Assembly (NCBI GenBank): GCA_014859735.1
Contig: JACUTR010000004.1
Span: forward strand, 1 to 41,634
Reading direction: 5' to 3'
Source: Candidatus Methanophagales archaeon
Lineage (GTDB): Archaea; Halobacteriota; Syntropharchaeia; Alkanophagales; Methanospirareceae
DNA: 41,634 bases
In this document: positions 31,387 through 38,902 of the stretch, in pieces
Layout: the number at the start of each line of letters is the position of its first letter
Position numbering within the stretch: position 1 is the first letter of the stretch
Position numbers and translations under genes: made by a program
Notes under the pieces: generated by a model
What the model was told of the DNA's origin: nothing
Database searches by the model: none
Seen by the model: only the letters and a program-made list of their open reading frames with translations

Positions 31387-31431
31387 CTACCGCAACACCT
31401 CCTCCAAGATTAACTCAGCCGCCTTCTCCAT
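31387..31431 (-). pseudogene. 3' stub of thi4 ahead of sufC, now a 14-codon ORF
   Basis: Minus strand reads ATG...MEKAAELILEEVLR*, against [12 protein letters not shown] of Thi4 at 20620; preceded by gagaggtgaag. Confidence 0.7.
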
Positions 31432-31447
31432 ATGCCTTCACCTCTCA

Positions 31448-31518
31448 AGCCGAGGGGGAGATTTGAACTCCCCTGATCCAATCTGCACTCGGACGCATAG
31501 CCACTCTGCCACCTTGGC
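31448..31518 (-). tRNA. tRNA-Cys(GCA), second copy, directly behind operator G
   Basis: GCCAAGG TG GCAGAGTGGCTATGCG TCCGA GTGCAGA TTGGA TCAG GGGAG TTCAAAT CTCCC CCTCGGC T; one A4-C69 acceptor mismatch; discriminator T. Confidence 0.82.
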
Positions 31519-31531
31519 GTTACCGCCATAA

Positions 31532-31545
31532 TTAACAATTGTTAA
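31532..31545. promoter_or_regulatory. Operator G: TTAACAATTGTTAA 13 bp upstream of tRNA-Cys
   Basis: Exact palindrome; TATAAAA (+ strand 31552-31558) on the upstream side for the minus-strand transcript. Confidence 0.85.
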
Positions 31546-31607
31546 CTACCCTATAAAAGGTTTAGGGTTGACATAACAAGAGAGTGCCAACCCTCGAACG
31601 CGTGTTT

Positions 31608-31621
31608 TTAACGATTGTGAA
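31608..31621. promoter_or_regulatory. Degenerate operator-like site TTAACGATTGTGAA upstream of regulator 2
   Basis: 12 of 14 match to the palindrome, just before a TATA-like cttataaaat. Confidence 0.5.
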
Positions 31622-31675
31622 TAAACTTATAAAATTACGGGCTTTAATGAATACATAAATGGGGAGAGAAGGAAT

Positions 31676-32047
31676 ATGAAATCACCATGTGAAGTAATCG
31701 TGTGGGATGTGTTGCCCAGCATACGAGCTGCACTCGCCGAAGAATTGGTTCAAAGGGGTTTATCTCAAAAAGAGATCTCAAAAAGGCTCGGAATCACACC
31801 TGCAGCAGTCTCTCAATATGTATCAAAGAAGAGAGGGTGTAAGATTGATGTTAAAGAGGTTATAAAGGATGAGATAAAAGAACTCGCAGACGAGATAATT
31901 CAGGGTAAGATAGACAACGTGGTTCTCAAAACATGTGAGATATGCATGAAACTGAGACGAAATAGAGTTGTTTGTGGATTGAACAAGTGCGATGTTGATG
32001 ATGAATGCACTATCTGTCTGAGTTTAAATTCCTTAACGGTGCAATGA
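31676..32047 (+). CDS. HTH transcriptional regulator with C-terminal Cys cluster (regulator 2)
   Basis: LSQKEISKRLGITPAAVSQYVSKKRG; C-terminal CEICMKLRRNRVVCGLNKCDVDDECTICLSL; paralog of 6929-7291. Confidence 0.85.
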   Translation: MKSPCEVIVWDVLPSIRAALAEELVQRGLSQKEISKRLGITPAAVSQYVSKKRGCKIDVKEVIKDEIKELADEIIQGKIDNVVLKTCEICMKLRRNRVVCGLNKCDVDDECTICLSLNSLTVQ

Positions 32048-32087
32048 TATGATCCATATTGACCTTCGTCTGCGTGTAAGCCTCGAT

Positions 32088-33281
32088 TCACCTCGCTATT
32101 AGCCTCGAAACGTATTTCGCCAACGCCACGATCGTGAGTATAGGCGGTGCACCGGGTGCTGCTGGAAGCACGGATGCATCCGCCACGTATAACCCGCTTA
32201 CCTCAGTCTCAAGATTTTGATCGACCGCGATACCAATCCTCGCAGTCCCGCCGGGATGCGCACCCCTTAGAGGGGTAGATACAAAAGTTGAGGGGTCAGC
32301 ACCCGCTTTCTCCAGAATAGAGCCAGCAAGAGAAGCTCCTTCTGAGAGAAGGACTGCATCCCTGTTTGTTACGCCCTTTTCCACCTTTTCATCGAGAACT
32401 CCTACCTCCTCATCTTTTATCTTCACCATTATCCCGAGGATGTCCTCTGGAGAAGCTTTTAAGCCCCTCCTCTCCATCCCATTTACGAGATGCCGTGAGA
32501 AATGAGGGGAAAGAAGAAAATCGTCAAATTTCATGACTGCATTCATAGTTACCTCCTTGTTAAACCCTATTCCCGCAAGAATCCCGCCGATTGTTAGAAA
32601 AGTGTCCACGAACAAGGACAAAGACGAGGTGGGTAATCCAATTCTTTTTAATAATCGAGGTGTCTCTAAGGCTCCCGCGGAAAGAACAACGGTGTCATCC
32701 GAAAATACCCTGTCACCGCATCGCACACCCTTCACCTCACCGCTCTTCACGAGCACCCCATCAACCGGCATGTTCGTGAGTATCCTCGCACCGTTTCTTT
32801 CAGCCTCCTTCACAAAGCTGAGAGCACTCCATTTTGCAGCCTCCGGACAGCCGAACGAGCACCTGCCGTCAGATTTGCATCTATTCGGGTCTATAAACTT
32901 AGGCATCTTCTTCACGTCTAAGCCGAGGTTCTTCGCAGCGTCCATAATCCGTCGCGTGCCTTCACCAAATAGAGAATCGGGGAGAATCCCAACCCCAAGC
33001 TCCTTCTCTACTTCCTCAAATTCCACCACGAGGTCAATCCCAACCTGTCTTAATTCATCTTCCAGGCACCTCACGCCATTCCCCGCTGATACCGTAGTGG
33101 TTCCTCCCAAACAGATCGTTCTCATAACCTTCACTTCTGAATCAACATTCGAATAGTGTTTAAATGCATCCTTGTCCTCTATCTCTGGCCCTTTTTCTAT
33201 CAGTGTCACCGCCAGACCTTTAGCAGCCAGTTCCTTCGCTACCGTTGCACCTCCGGCTCCCGAACCGACAACGATTACCAT
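32088..33281 (-). CDS. GMC-like FAD oxidoreductase (paralog 2)
   Basis: MVIVVGSGAGGATVAKELAAKG...ICLGGTTTVSAGNG...CKSDGRCSFGCPEAAKW...GAHPGGTARIG...LYVADASVLPAAPGAPPILTIVALAKYV; start set at MVIVVGSG. Confidence 0.82.
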   Translation of the reverse strand: MVIVVGSGAGGATVAKELAAKGLAVTLIEKGPEIEDKDAFKHYSNVDSEVKVMRTICLGGTTTVSAGNGVRCLEDELRQVGIDLVVEFEEVEKELGVGILPDSLFGEGTRRIMDAAKNLGLDVKKMPKFIDPNRCKSDGRCSFGCPEAAKWSALSFVKEAERNGARILTNMPVDGVLVKSGEVKGVRCGDRVFSDDTVVLSAGALETPRLLKRIGLPTSSLSLFVDTFLTIGGILAGIGFNKEVTMNAVMKFDDFLLSPHFSRHLVNGMERRGLKASPEDILGIMVKIKDEEVGVLDEKVEKGVTNRDAVLLSEGASLAGSILEKAGADPSTFVSTPLRGAHPGGTARIGIAVDQNLETEVSGLYVADASVLPAAPGAPPILTIVALAKYVSRLIAR

Positions 33282-33550
33282 GCTTTTTATGATTATTATT
33301 GATACCCAAAAAAGAAAAAAGGATAGCTTGCAATTCAAAAGGTTCTGAGTATCGCTTCAAAAAAGAGCCTGACGAATGTAGAAACCATCTGTTCCGATTG
33401 TAAAACGGGATTGCTGGATAAGAGCGTAGATGTAGGTCTATTATACGATACCGTTCACACCTTGGGTTATCCCAATGGGGTACTAGAGAGCTCCATCGAG
33501 TAGTGAAACCACGTGGAACTCTATCCTTCAGTGACCAGCATATAACTGCC

Positions 33551-34051
33551 TCACGGTCTCACCATCGTGGATCCACATTTCGGGCAGGTCTGTTGATAGC
33601 ACGGCACTCCGGCTTGGTGGGGCGTGGTATATCCACATTGTGGGCACCGGCACTCGCCACCGGGACCTAAGCCTCTGCCACCTCGATTCCGCCCTCTCAT
33701 CCAGCCAGGTGGCACTCGTGGAGGGACCTCAGGGGCTTCATCCTTAGCCCTCATTACTACGTAGTCACCTCCTTCAACCCGTATAGCTTTCCCCTCGATG
33801 AAGGCTTCTGCTATCTTTCGACGCGCTTCACTTAATATCCGGTGGAACGTGGGTTGCGAAACGCCCATTCTTTCCGCAGCTTCCTCCTGACTCAACCTAA
33901 GATAGTCTTTCAGCCGAATACTTTCCAGTTCCTCGACTTTCAATATGCTTTCCCACACATCGGTGCGAGACATCGCATCTCCTTTCCGCGGTTCGAAGTA
34001 GAGGAAATGTGGCTGAAAGCCTACGCACCTGCATCGTTTTCGACCTGGCAT
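33551..34051 (-). CDS. DUF134-family HTH protein
   Basis: GRKRCRCVGFQPHFLYFEP...LEELESIRLKDYLRLSQEEAAERMGVSQPTFHRILSEARRKIAEAF; C-terminal CPQCGYTTPHQAGVPCYQQTCPKCGS. Confidence 0.88.
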   Translation of the reverse strand: MPGRKRCRCVGFQPHFLYFEPRKGDAMSRTDVWESILKVEELESIRLKDYLRLSQEEAAERMGVSQPTFHRILSEARRKIAEAFIEGKAIRVEGGDYVVMRAKDEAPEVPPRVPPGWMRGRNRGGRGLGPGGECRCPQCGYTTPHQAGVPCYQQTCPKCGSTMVRP

Positions 34052-34106
34052 ATATGAATATATATTCGAAATCCTGATAAATTTTTGGCGCCTTGTTCAG
34101 TAAAAT

Positions 34107-34580
34107 TTACTTCACAACGGTCTCCAGGGTGGTATCGATCACCGTATCGAACTTTACCTTCTCCTCCCAACCTGCACGCTCAAACATATCCATGAAGCAC
34201 ACGCCAATGATCTTCGGTTTCTTCTCACCCGCTATATCGTCAATCAACCGATTCACATCCTCTGGCGGGCATCCGAACTTTGGCATCGCTAAGCCACCAA
34301 GCACGACAACCGCATCAGGATCCTTGGGATCGCCCTTTTCATCCACAACGCTAAACCCTATATTCGCTATCTCCTTTATCTTCCTTGCCTCCTTTGCATC
34401 TGCTCTCGGCACATAGAACATATCAAACCCTTTGTCTCTCACCGTGTAAGCGAGCAATTCGATAAATGGCGTGCATACTGCGACCGAGCCGGTAAAGACC
34501 ACCTTAGAACCTGCTTTTATATCCGCTATACTCTCCCGAAAAGTTCCGGTAAAGCCAACTATCCCACTTTTCTTCTCCAT
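34107..34580 (-). CDS. DUF2124-like protein
   Basis: GIVGFTGTFRESIADIKAGSKVVFTGSVAVCTPFIELLAYTVRDKGFDMFYVPRADA; start chosen at MEKKSG. Confidence 0.75.
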   Translation of the reverse strand: MEKKSGIVGFTGTFRESIADIKAGSKVVFTGSVAVCTPFIELLAYTVRDKGFDMFYVPRADAKEARKIKEIANIGFSVVDEKGDPKDPDAVVVLGGLAMPKFGCPPEDVNRLIDDIAGEKKPKIIGVCFMDMFERAGWEEKVKFDTVIDTTLETVVK

Positions 34581-34676
34581 TTTCTCCCCCCCCAACTATA
34601 TACTTTTAGATATATTTGCTCATATCATATAAAAGAGAGTGCAAGAAGAAGATGAACACACCGTGCGGAAAGGAGT

Positions 34677-35867
34677 ATGAACACTACAATACGAGCTGAT
34701 TTTCCTATATTGAAGGATATAATCTATATGGACAATGCAGCGACGAGCCTCACGCCTGAGCCAGTCTTAGAAGCTGTATTGAGCTATTACCGGGAATATA
34801 ATGCGAATGTGGGGCGTGGCGTTCACCGGTTAGCACGGTTCGCATCACAGAGATATAAAGACGCACACCGCAAGGTTGCTGAATTCATTGGTGCGAAAGA
34901 AGGAGAAATTATATTCACAAAGAATACGACCGAAGCGATAAATATGGTTGCGTATGGGTTACAATTTGAGCAGGGAGACGAAGTGGTAACAACCCTGCTC
35001 GAACATCATTCCAATTTCCTCCCCTGGTTGAGGTTGAAAGAGAGGGGCATCACCATGAAGATCGTGACGCCAACCAGGAAGGGGATATTTGATCTCTCGG
35101 ATTTTGAGCATGCTATTGGCCCGCGAACGAGATTGGTTGCTGTTACCCAGGTGTCAAATGTCTTAGGCACAATTTCACCCGTCAAAGAAATAGCGGCGAT
35201 GTGCAAGGAAAAGGGTAGTGGTAAGGCATTATTCCTCGTTGATGGTGCTCAGTCCGTTCCCCATATTCCTACAGATGTGGAAGCGCTTGGTTGTGACTTC
35301 CTCGCCTTTTCAGGGCATAAAATGCTTGGACCGACCGGAACAGGAGTTCTTTGGGTGAAGGATTTGTATGGACTTGAGCCTACCTTTTTGGGTGGGGGGA
35401 TGATAGAAACGGTATCTCAAGAGGATTACACATTGGCTGGTGGGTATGAGGGATTTGAGGCAGGGACACCACATATCGCTGGAGGAATCGGCCTTGGCAG
35501 AGCTGTTGATTATTTGAAGGAGATAGGAATGGGGGAGGTAAAAGCTCATGAAGAGGGATTAGTAAAGAGACTCTTAGAAGGGTTGCAGGATATTGAGAAG
35601 GTGCAGGTTTACGGCTCTGCGAATCTGAACGAACGGGTTGGTCTGGTCTCCTTTACTATTAACGGCTTACATCCCCATGATGTTGCGTTAATGCTCGATG
35701 AGGCGTCTGCTATAATGGTGCGGTCTGGACATCACTGCTGTATGCCGTTGATGACCTATTTGGGGCTGAAGGAGGGAACGGTCAGGGCTTCTCTCTATTT
35801 ATACAACACGAGAGAGGAAGTTGATACCTTTTTAGAGACGGTTGAGGAGATTGCAAAGGTGGGGTAG
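34677..35867 (+). CDS. SufS/CsdA-like cysteine desulfurase
   Basis: DIIYMDNAATSLTPEPVLEAVLSYY...ETTLLEHHSNFLPW-like region; FSGHKMLGPTGTGVLWVK; RSGHHCCMPLM. Confidence 0.92.
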   Translation: MNTTIRADFPILKDIIYMDNAATSLTPEPVLEAVLSYYREYNANVGRGVHRLARFASQRYKDAHRKVAEFIGAKEGEIIFTKNTTEAINMVAYGLQFEQGDEVVTTLLEHHSNFLPWLRLKERGITMKIVTPTRKGIFDLSDFEHAIGPRTRLVAVTQVSNVLGTISPVKEIAAMCKEKGSGKALFLVDGAQSVPHIPTDVEALGCDFLAFSGHKMLGPTGTGVLWVKDLYGLEPTFLGGGMIETVSQEDYTLAGGYEGFEAGTPHIAGGIGLGRAVDYLKEIGMGEVKAHEEGLVKRLLEGLQDIEKVQVYGSANLNERVGLVSFTINGLHPHDVALMLDEASAIMVRSGHHCCMPLMTYLGLKEGTVRASLYLYNTREEVDTFLETVEEIAKVG

Positions 35868-36656
35868 ATGTTAAAAGAGTTGGAATGCCTAAAATTCCGC
35901 GATGGTGAGTTTGTTGCCTCGAAGCATGAGGTCATAAAAGAAGAGCCGTTAGCCATCTCTATCAATGGCAGGCACTTTGTAACCGCAATGATAAGCCCAC
36001 AGATGAAGAAAGAATTTGTTATAGGACACCTCTTCGCAGAAGGGGTTATAAAAAGTATTAAAGAGATAGAATCCCTGCAGCTCGAAGAGAATACCGCAAA
36101 CGTGATAATAACTCACCCCTTAAAAGTATTAGCGGCGAGAAAAATTATTGTGAGTGGATGCGGCACTGGGTCTTCCTTCTTAGATGAATCAAAATTACCA
36201 AAGATACATTCGACCATGAAAATTGAGGCTGAGGAGATCGTTACCGGGGTAAAATCCCTTTTACATTATTCGGAGCTGCACCAGATCACCGGCGGCGTGC
36301 ATCTTGTTGGGCTCTTCGAGAGATACGTGCACAAATACGTCGCAGTTCTCATAGCTGAGGACATAGGGAGGCATAACGCACTTGATAAAGTGATAGGCTA
36401 CGGATTAATCAGGGCTATAGATTTTGAGAAGACCTTTGTAGCGTGCACCGGGCGGATATCATCAGAACTGGCGTTGAAGTGTGCGGTAGCAAATATTCCC
36501 GTCATCGCATCGCGGGGTGCGACCACGAGTTTGGCGATTGAACTTGCGGAGAAGACGGGTTTATGTATTATTGGGTTCGTGAGGGGCGAAAGGATGAATG
36601 TCTATGCGAATGCGGAACGATGCGGTCTTACTCAGGGTTATAGTGATGAGAAATGA
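35868..36656 (+). CDS. fdhD: FdhD-family sulfur carrier for molybdenum enzymes
   Basis: EEPLAISINGRHFVTAMISPQMKKEFVIGHLFAEGVI; VSGCGTGSSF; AEDIGRHNALDKVIG; GRISSELALKC. Confidence 0.92.
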   Translation: MLKELECLKFRDGEFVASKHEVIKEEPLAISINGRHFVTAMISPQMKKEFVIGHLFAEGVIKSIKEIESLQLEENTANVIITHPLKVLAARKIIVSGCGTGSSFLDESKLPKIHSTMKIEAEEIVTGVKSLLHYSELHQITGGVHLVGLFERYVHKYVAVLIAEDIGRHNALDKVIGYGLIRAIDFEKTFVACTGRISSELALKCAVANIPVIASRGATTSLAIELAEKTGLCIIGFVRGERMNVYANAERCGLTQGYSDEK

Positions 36657-37672
36657 ACGGAATCGAGGAGTGGGGAAGGGAGTTCAAGAATTGCACGCTC
36701 TGCGAATGGAACTGCGGTGTTAACCGGTTAGAAGGAGAAGTCGGGGTTTGTGGTGTTGGTATGCCCGAGATTGCCTACTGTAACCTTGCACTGGTTCTTC
36801 AGAGTTATTCGGTGACGATGCTCGGGTGCAGCTTCAAGTGCATCTATTGCAACGCGTACCGGCTCTCACAGTATCCGGGCACCGGATGGTTCTATCGTGG
36901 TTATGTTGCTCCTTCGGAGCTCGCTTCAGAGGCTGTTTTTCGGATTAATTCACGAGAGGGTAAAACGATGGGAGTTGATAAGCTGAGCTTCACGGGAGGT
37001 GAGCCGACCATTCACCTCCCCTATATAAAAGAAGTGGCAGAAGAGGCGATGAAAAAGATACCGGGGCTGGGCGTGGGGTTTGCCACCAATGGATTTGCAT
37101 CGTTAACGACACTCAAAGAGATCATACGCTTTTGTTCTTATGTCACGTTTGAGATAAAAGCGTTTAATGATGATACGCACCGAGCGATAACCGGAGCTCC
37201 GGTGGAACCCGTGTTGAGGAATGCGGAATATCTGATACGAAATGGGAGAGAGAGGATAAGGGCGATACGGACAATAGTGATACCAGAAATTAACGATAAG
37301 GAGATAAAAGAGATTGCGGAGTTCATCGCCTCGATTGACCCTTCAGTTCCGTTCCGAATTATTCCATTCAGACCTAACTACCTCTTATATTACCATCCGG
37401 GACCCACGAAGCGGAGAATGGATGAAATAGGGAAGGAGGTTTTAAAAACTGGTCTTGAGGACGTATGGTGGGCAGGGTACTATCCGGTAGAGGTGTCTGA
37501 CCATGTGAACGAGCTAGCGAAGGAGTTAAAAGGTACTGAAGGAGCAAAGATCGCCTTTGCCTACTCCAAACTGGCGGGTTGTATAAAAGAGGATAGAACC
37601 TGTGGTGACTGCCCGATGAGGTTGAATTGCCCTGCAGTCTTGAAAGAGCCATGGTTATTGGATGTGGACTAA
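36653..37672 (+). CDS. Radical SAM protein, PflA-like
   Basis: CTLCEWNCGVNR; GCSFKCIYCNAYRLSQYPG; SFTGGEPTIHLPYI; C-terminal CGDCPMRLNCPAVL. Confidence 0.85.
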   Translation: MNGIEEWGREFKNCTLCEWNCGVNRLEGEVGVCGVGMPEIAYCNLALVLQSYSVTMLGCSFKCIYCNAYRLSQYPGTGWFYRGYVAPSELASEAVFRINSREGKTMGVDKLSFTGGEPTIHLPYIKEVAEEAMKKIPGLGVGFATNGFASLTTLKEIIRFCSYVTFEIKAFNDDTHRAITGAPVEPVLRNAEYLIRNGRERIRAIRTIVIPEINDKEIKEIAEFIASIDPSVPFRIIPFRPNYLLYYHPGPTKRRMDEIGKEVLKTGLEDVWWAGYYPVEVSDHVNELAKELKGTEGAKIAFAYSKLAGCIKEDRTCGDCPMRLNCPAVLKEPWLLDVD

Positions 37673-37682
37673 AAAAGTATTT

Positions 37683-38138
37683 GTTTACCGCCGAGATCGC
37701 GGAGAGCACTGAGATGATGGAAAAAGAGAGACTCAACGGGATAACGGAAAGCATTATTGGCGCTGCTATCGAGGTACACCGCGCTCGGGGCCCCGGTCTT
37801 CTGGAATCCGCTTACGAGGCGTGCCTGACTTTCGAGCTGGTACAGCGTGGTCTGAAGGTGGAACAACAGAAGCCCATGCCCGTGGTCTATCAGGAGGTGA
37901 AGCTGGATTGTGGCTATCGCCTGGACCTTCTCGTCGAAGAAGCGGTCGTTGTCGAGGTCAAGGCGGTTGATCGCCTGGCACCAATTCATCAGGCTCAGTT
38001 ACACTCCTACCTTAGACTTTCAGGCTGCAAGGTCGGCTTACTGATCAATTTCAATGTCAAAGTCCTGAAGGACGGCATTCGCCGAGTGGTAAACGATTTT
38101 CCTGACTCTCCGTGTTCTTTGCGGGCTCTGCGGTAAAC
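37683..38138. mobile_element. Candidate mobile unit: GxxExxY gene bounded by inverted repeats and a direct repeat
   Basis: Left GTTTACCGCCGAGATCGCGGAGAGCACTGAG (37683-37713) and inverted right GTTTACCGCAGAGCCCGCAAAGAACACGGAGA (38107-38138); AAAAAAGTA outside both ends. Confidence 0.6.
37714..38136 (+). CDS. GxxExxY protein (PD-(D/E)XK nuclease-like fold family)
   Basis: ITESIIGAAIEVHRARGPGLLESAYEACLTFEL...LDCGYRLDLLVEEAVVVEVKAVDRLAPIHQAQLHSYLRLSGCKVGLLINFNVKVLKDGIRRVV; start placed near MMEKERLNG. Confidence 0.88.
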   Translation: MMEKERLNGITESIIGAAIEVHRARGPGLLESAYEACLTFELVQRGLKVEQQKPMPVVYQEVKLDCGYRLDLLVEEAVVVEVKAVDRLAPIHQAQLHSYLRLSGCKVGLLINFNVKVLKDGIRRVVNDFPDSPCSLRALR

Positions 38139-38164
38139 AAGGACAAAACAAAAAAGTACTTACG

Positions 38165-38734
38165 ATGGAGTTATTGGAGAATGAAGTCGACCTGGTGAAC
38201 GAAGTGTGTACGCGGATAAAAAGAGAAGAAGGAAAGCTTAAGCCGACGCAAAGGCTAAAGATACTGGATATTGGGTGCGGCACGGGAAAATTTGCGCTCT
38301 ATTTAAGGGAAGAAACGGGATGTGAGGTGACCGGGATTGACCCCGTGCGAGAGAAGATAGAGAAAGCACGAATGAAATCATCTTCAGTCACGTTTGTGGT
38401 TCAATCTGCCGAGGAGATGTCTTTTGCGAATAACACCTTCGATTTTGTGGCGTCACTCAAGGCGTTGCATGAGATACCCCATCATAAGGATGCCTTGAAG
38501 GAATCAAATCGTGTACTGAAGGGTGGTGGGAAGATATTTATTATTGATTGGGTGGGTGGGGTTGCCCAAACACAAAGTCATGCGCACGCGCGGAAATATT
38601 TCACCCGAGAGCAGTTAAAAGAAGCGCTATCAGAAGCCGGCTTTGATACTATACGCGTAGAAACGAATAAAAGAGGAGACTTGATGGTAGGTGAAGGGGA
38701 GAAGCTGGGAGCTAGGATCACACGATTATTATAG
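38165..38734 (+). CDS. Class I SAM-dependent methyltransferase
   Basis: LKILDIGCGTGKFALYLREETGCEVTGIDPV; SLKALHEIPHHKDALKESNRVLKGGGKIFIIDW. Confidence 0.88.
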   Translation: MELLENEVDLVNEVCTRIKREEGKLKPTQRLKILDIGCGTGKFALYLREETGCEVTGIDPVREKIEKARMKSSSVTFVVQSAEEMSFANNTFDFVASLKALHEIPHHKDALKESNRVLKGGGKIFIIDWVGGVAQTQSHAHARKYFTREQLKEALSEAGFDTIRVETNKRGDLMVGEGEKLGARITRLL

Positions 38735-38785
38735 AAATCTTAATTTGTATGAATAATATTAAATTGGTGTGAAATATGGCACCGT

Positions 38786-38827
38786 AAGCTTCTCATTTTT
38801 GGACACGCGTGAGAAAACGAAAAGCTT
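38786..38827. repeat. Imperfect inverted repeat overlapping the mcr promoter
   Basis: AAGCTTCTCATTTT (38786-38799) against AAAACGAAAAGCTT (38814-38827); the right arm runs into cttttaaatacc. Confidence 0.7.
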
Positions 38828-38902
38828 TTAAATACCTTCGTCTCTACTATATACTTACCCTGTATAATGATGGGGTAGTAAAAATGGGAGGATAAAGAAG
38901 TT

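Noticed and set aside
34651-34698. MNTPCGKEYEHYNTS* upstream of the SufS-like gene as a fourth regulator stub
   Set aside because: Only about 12 of 17 nt match the regulator start and nothing beyond it; too short to separate from chance.
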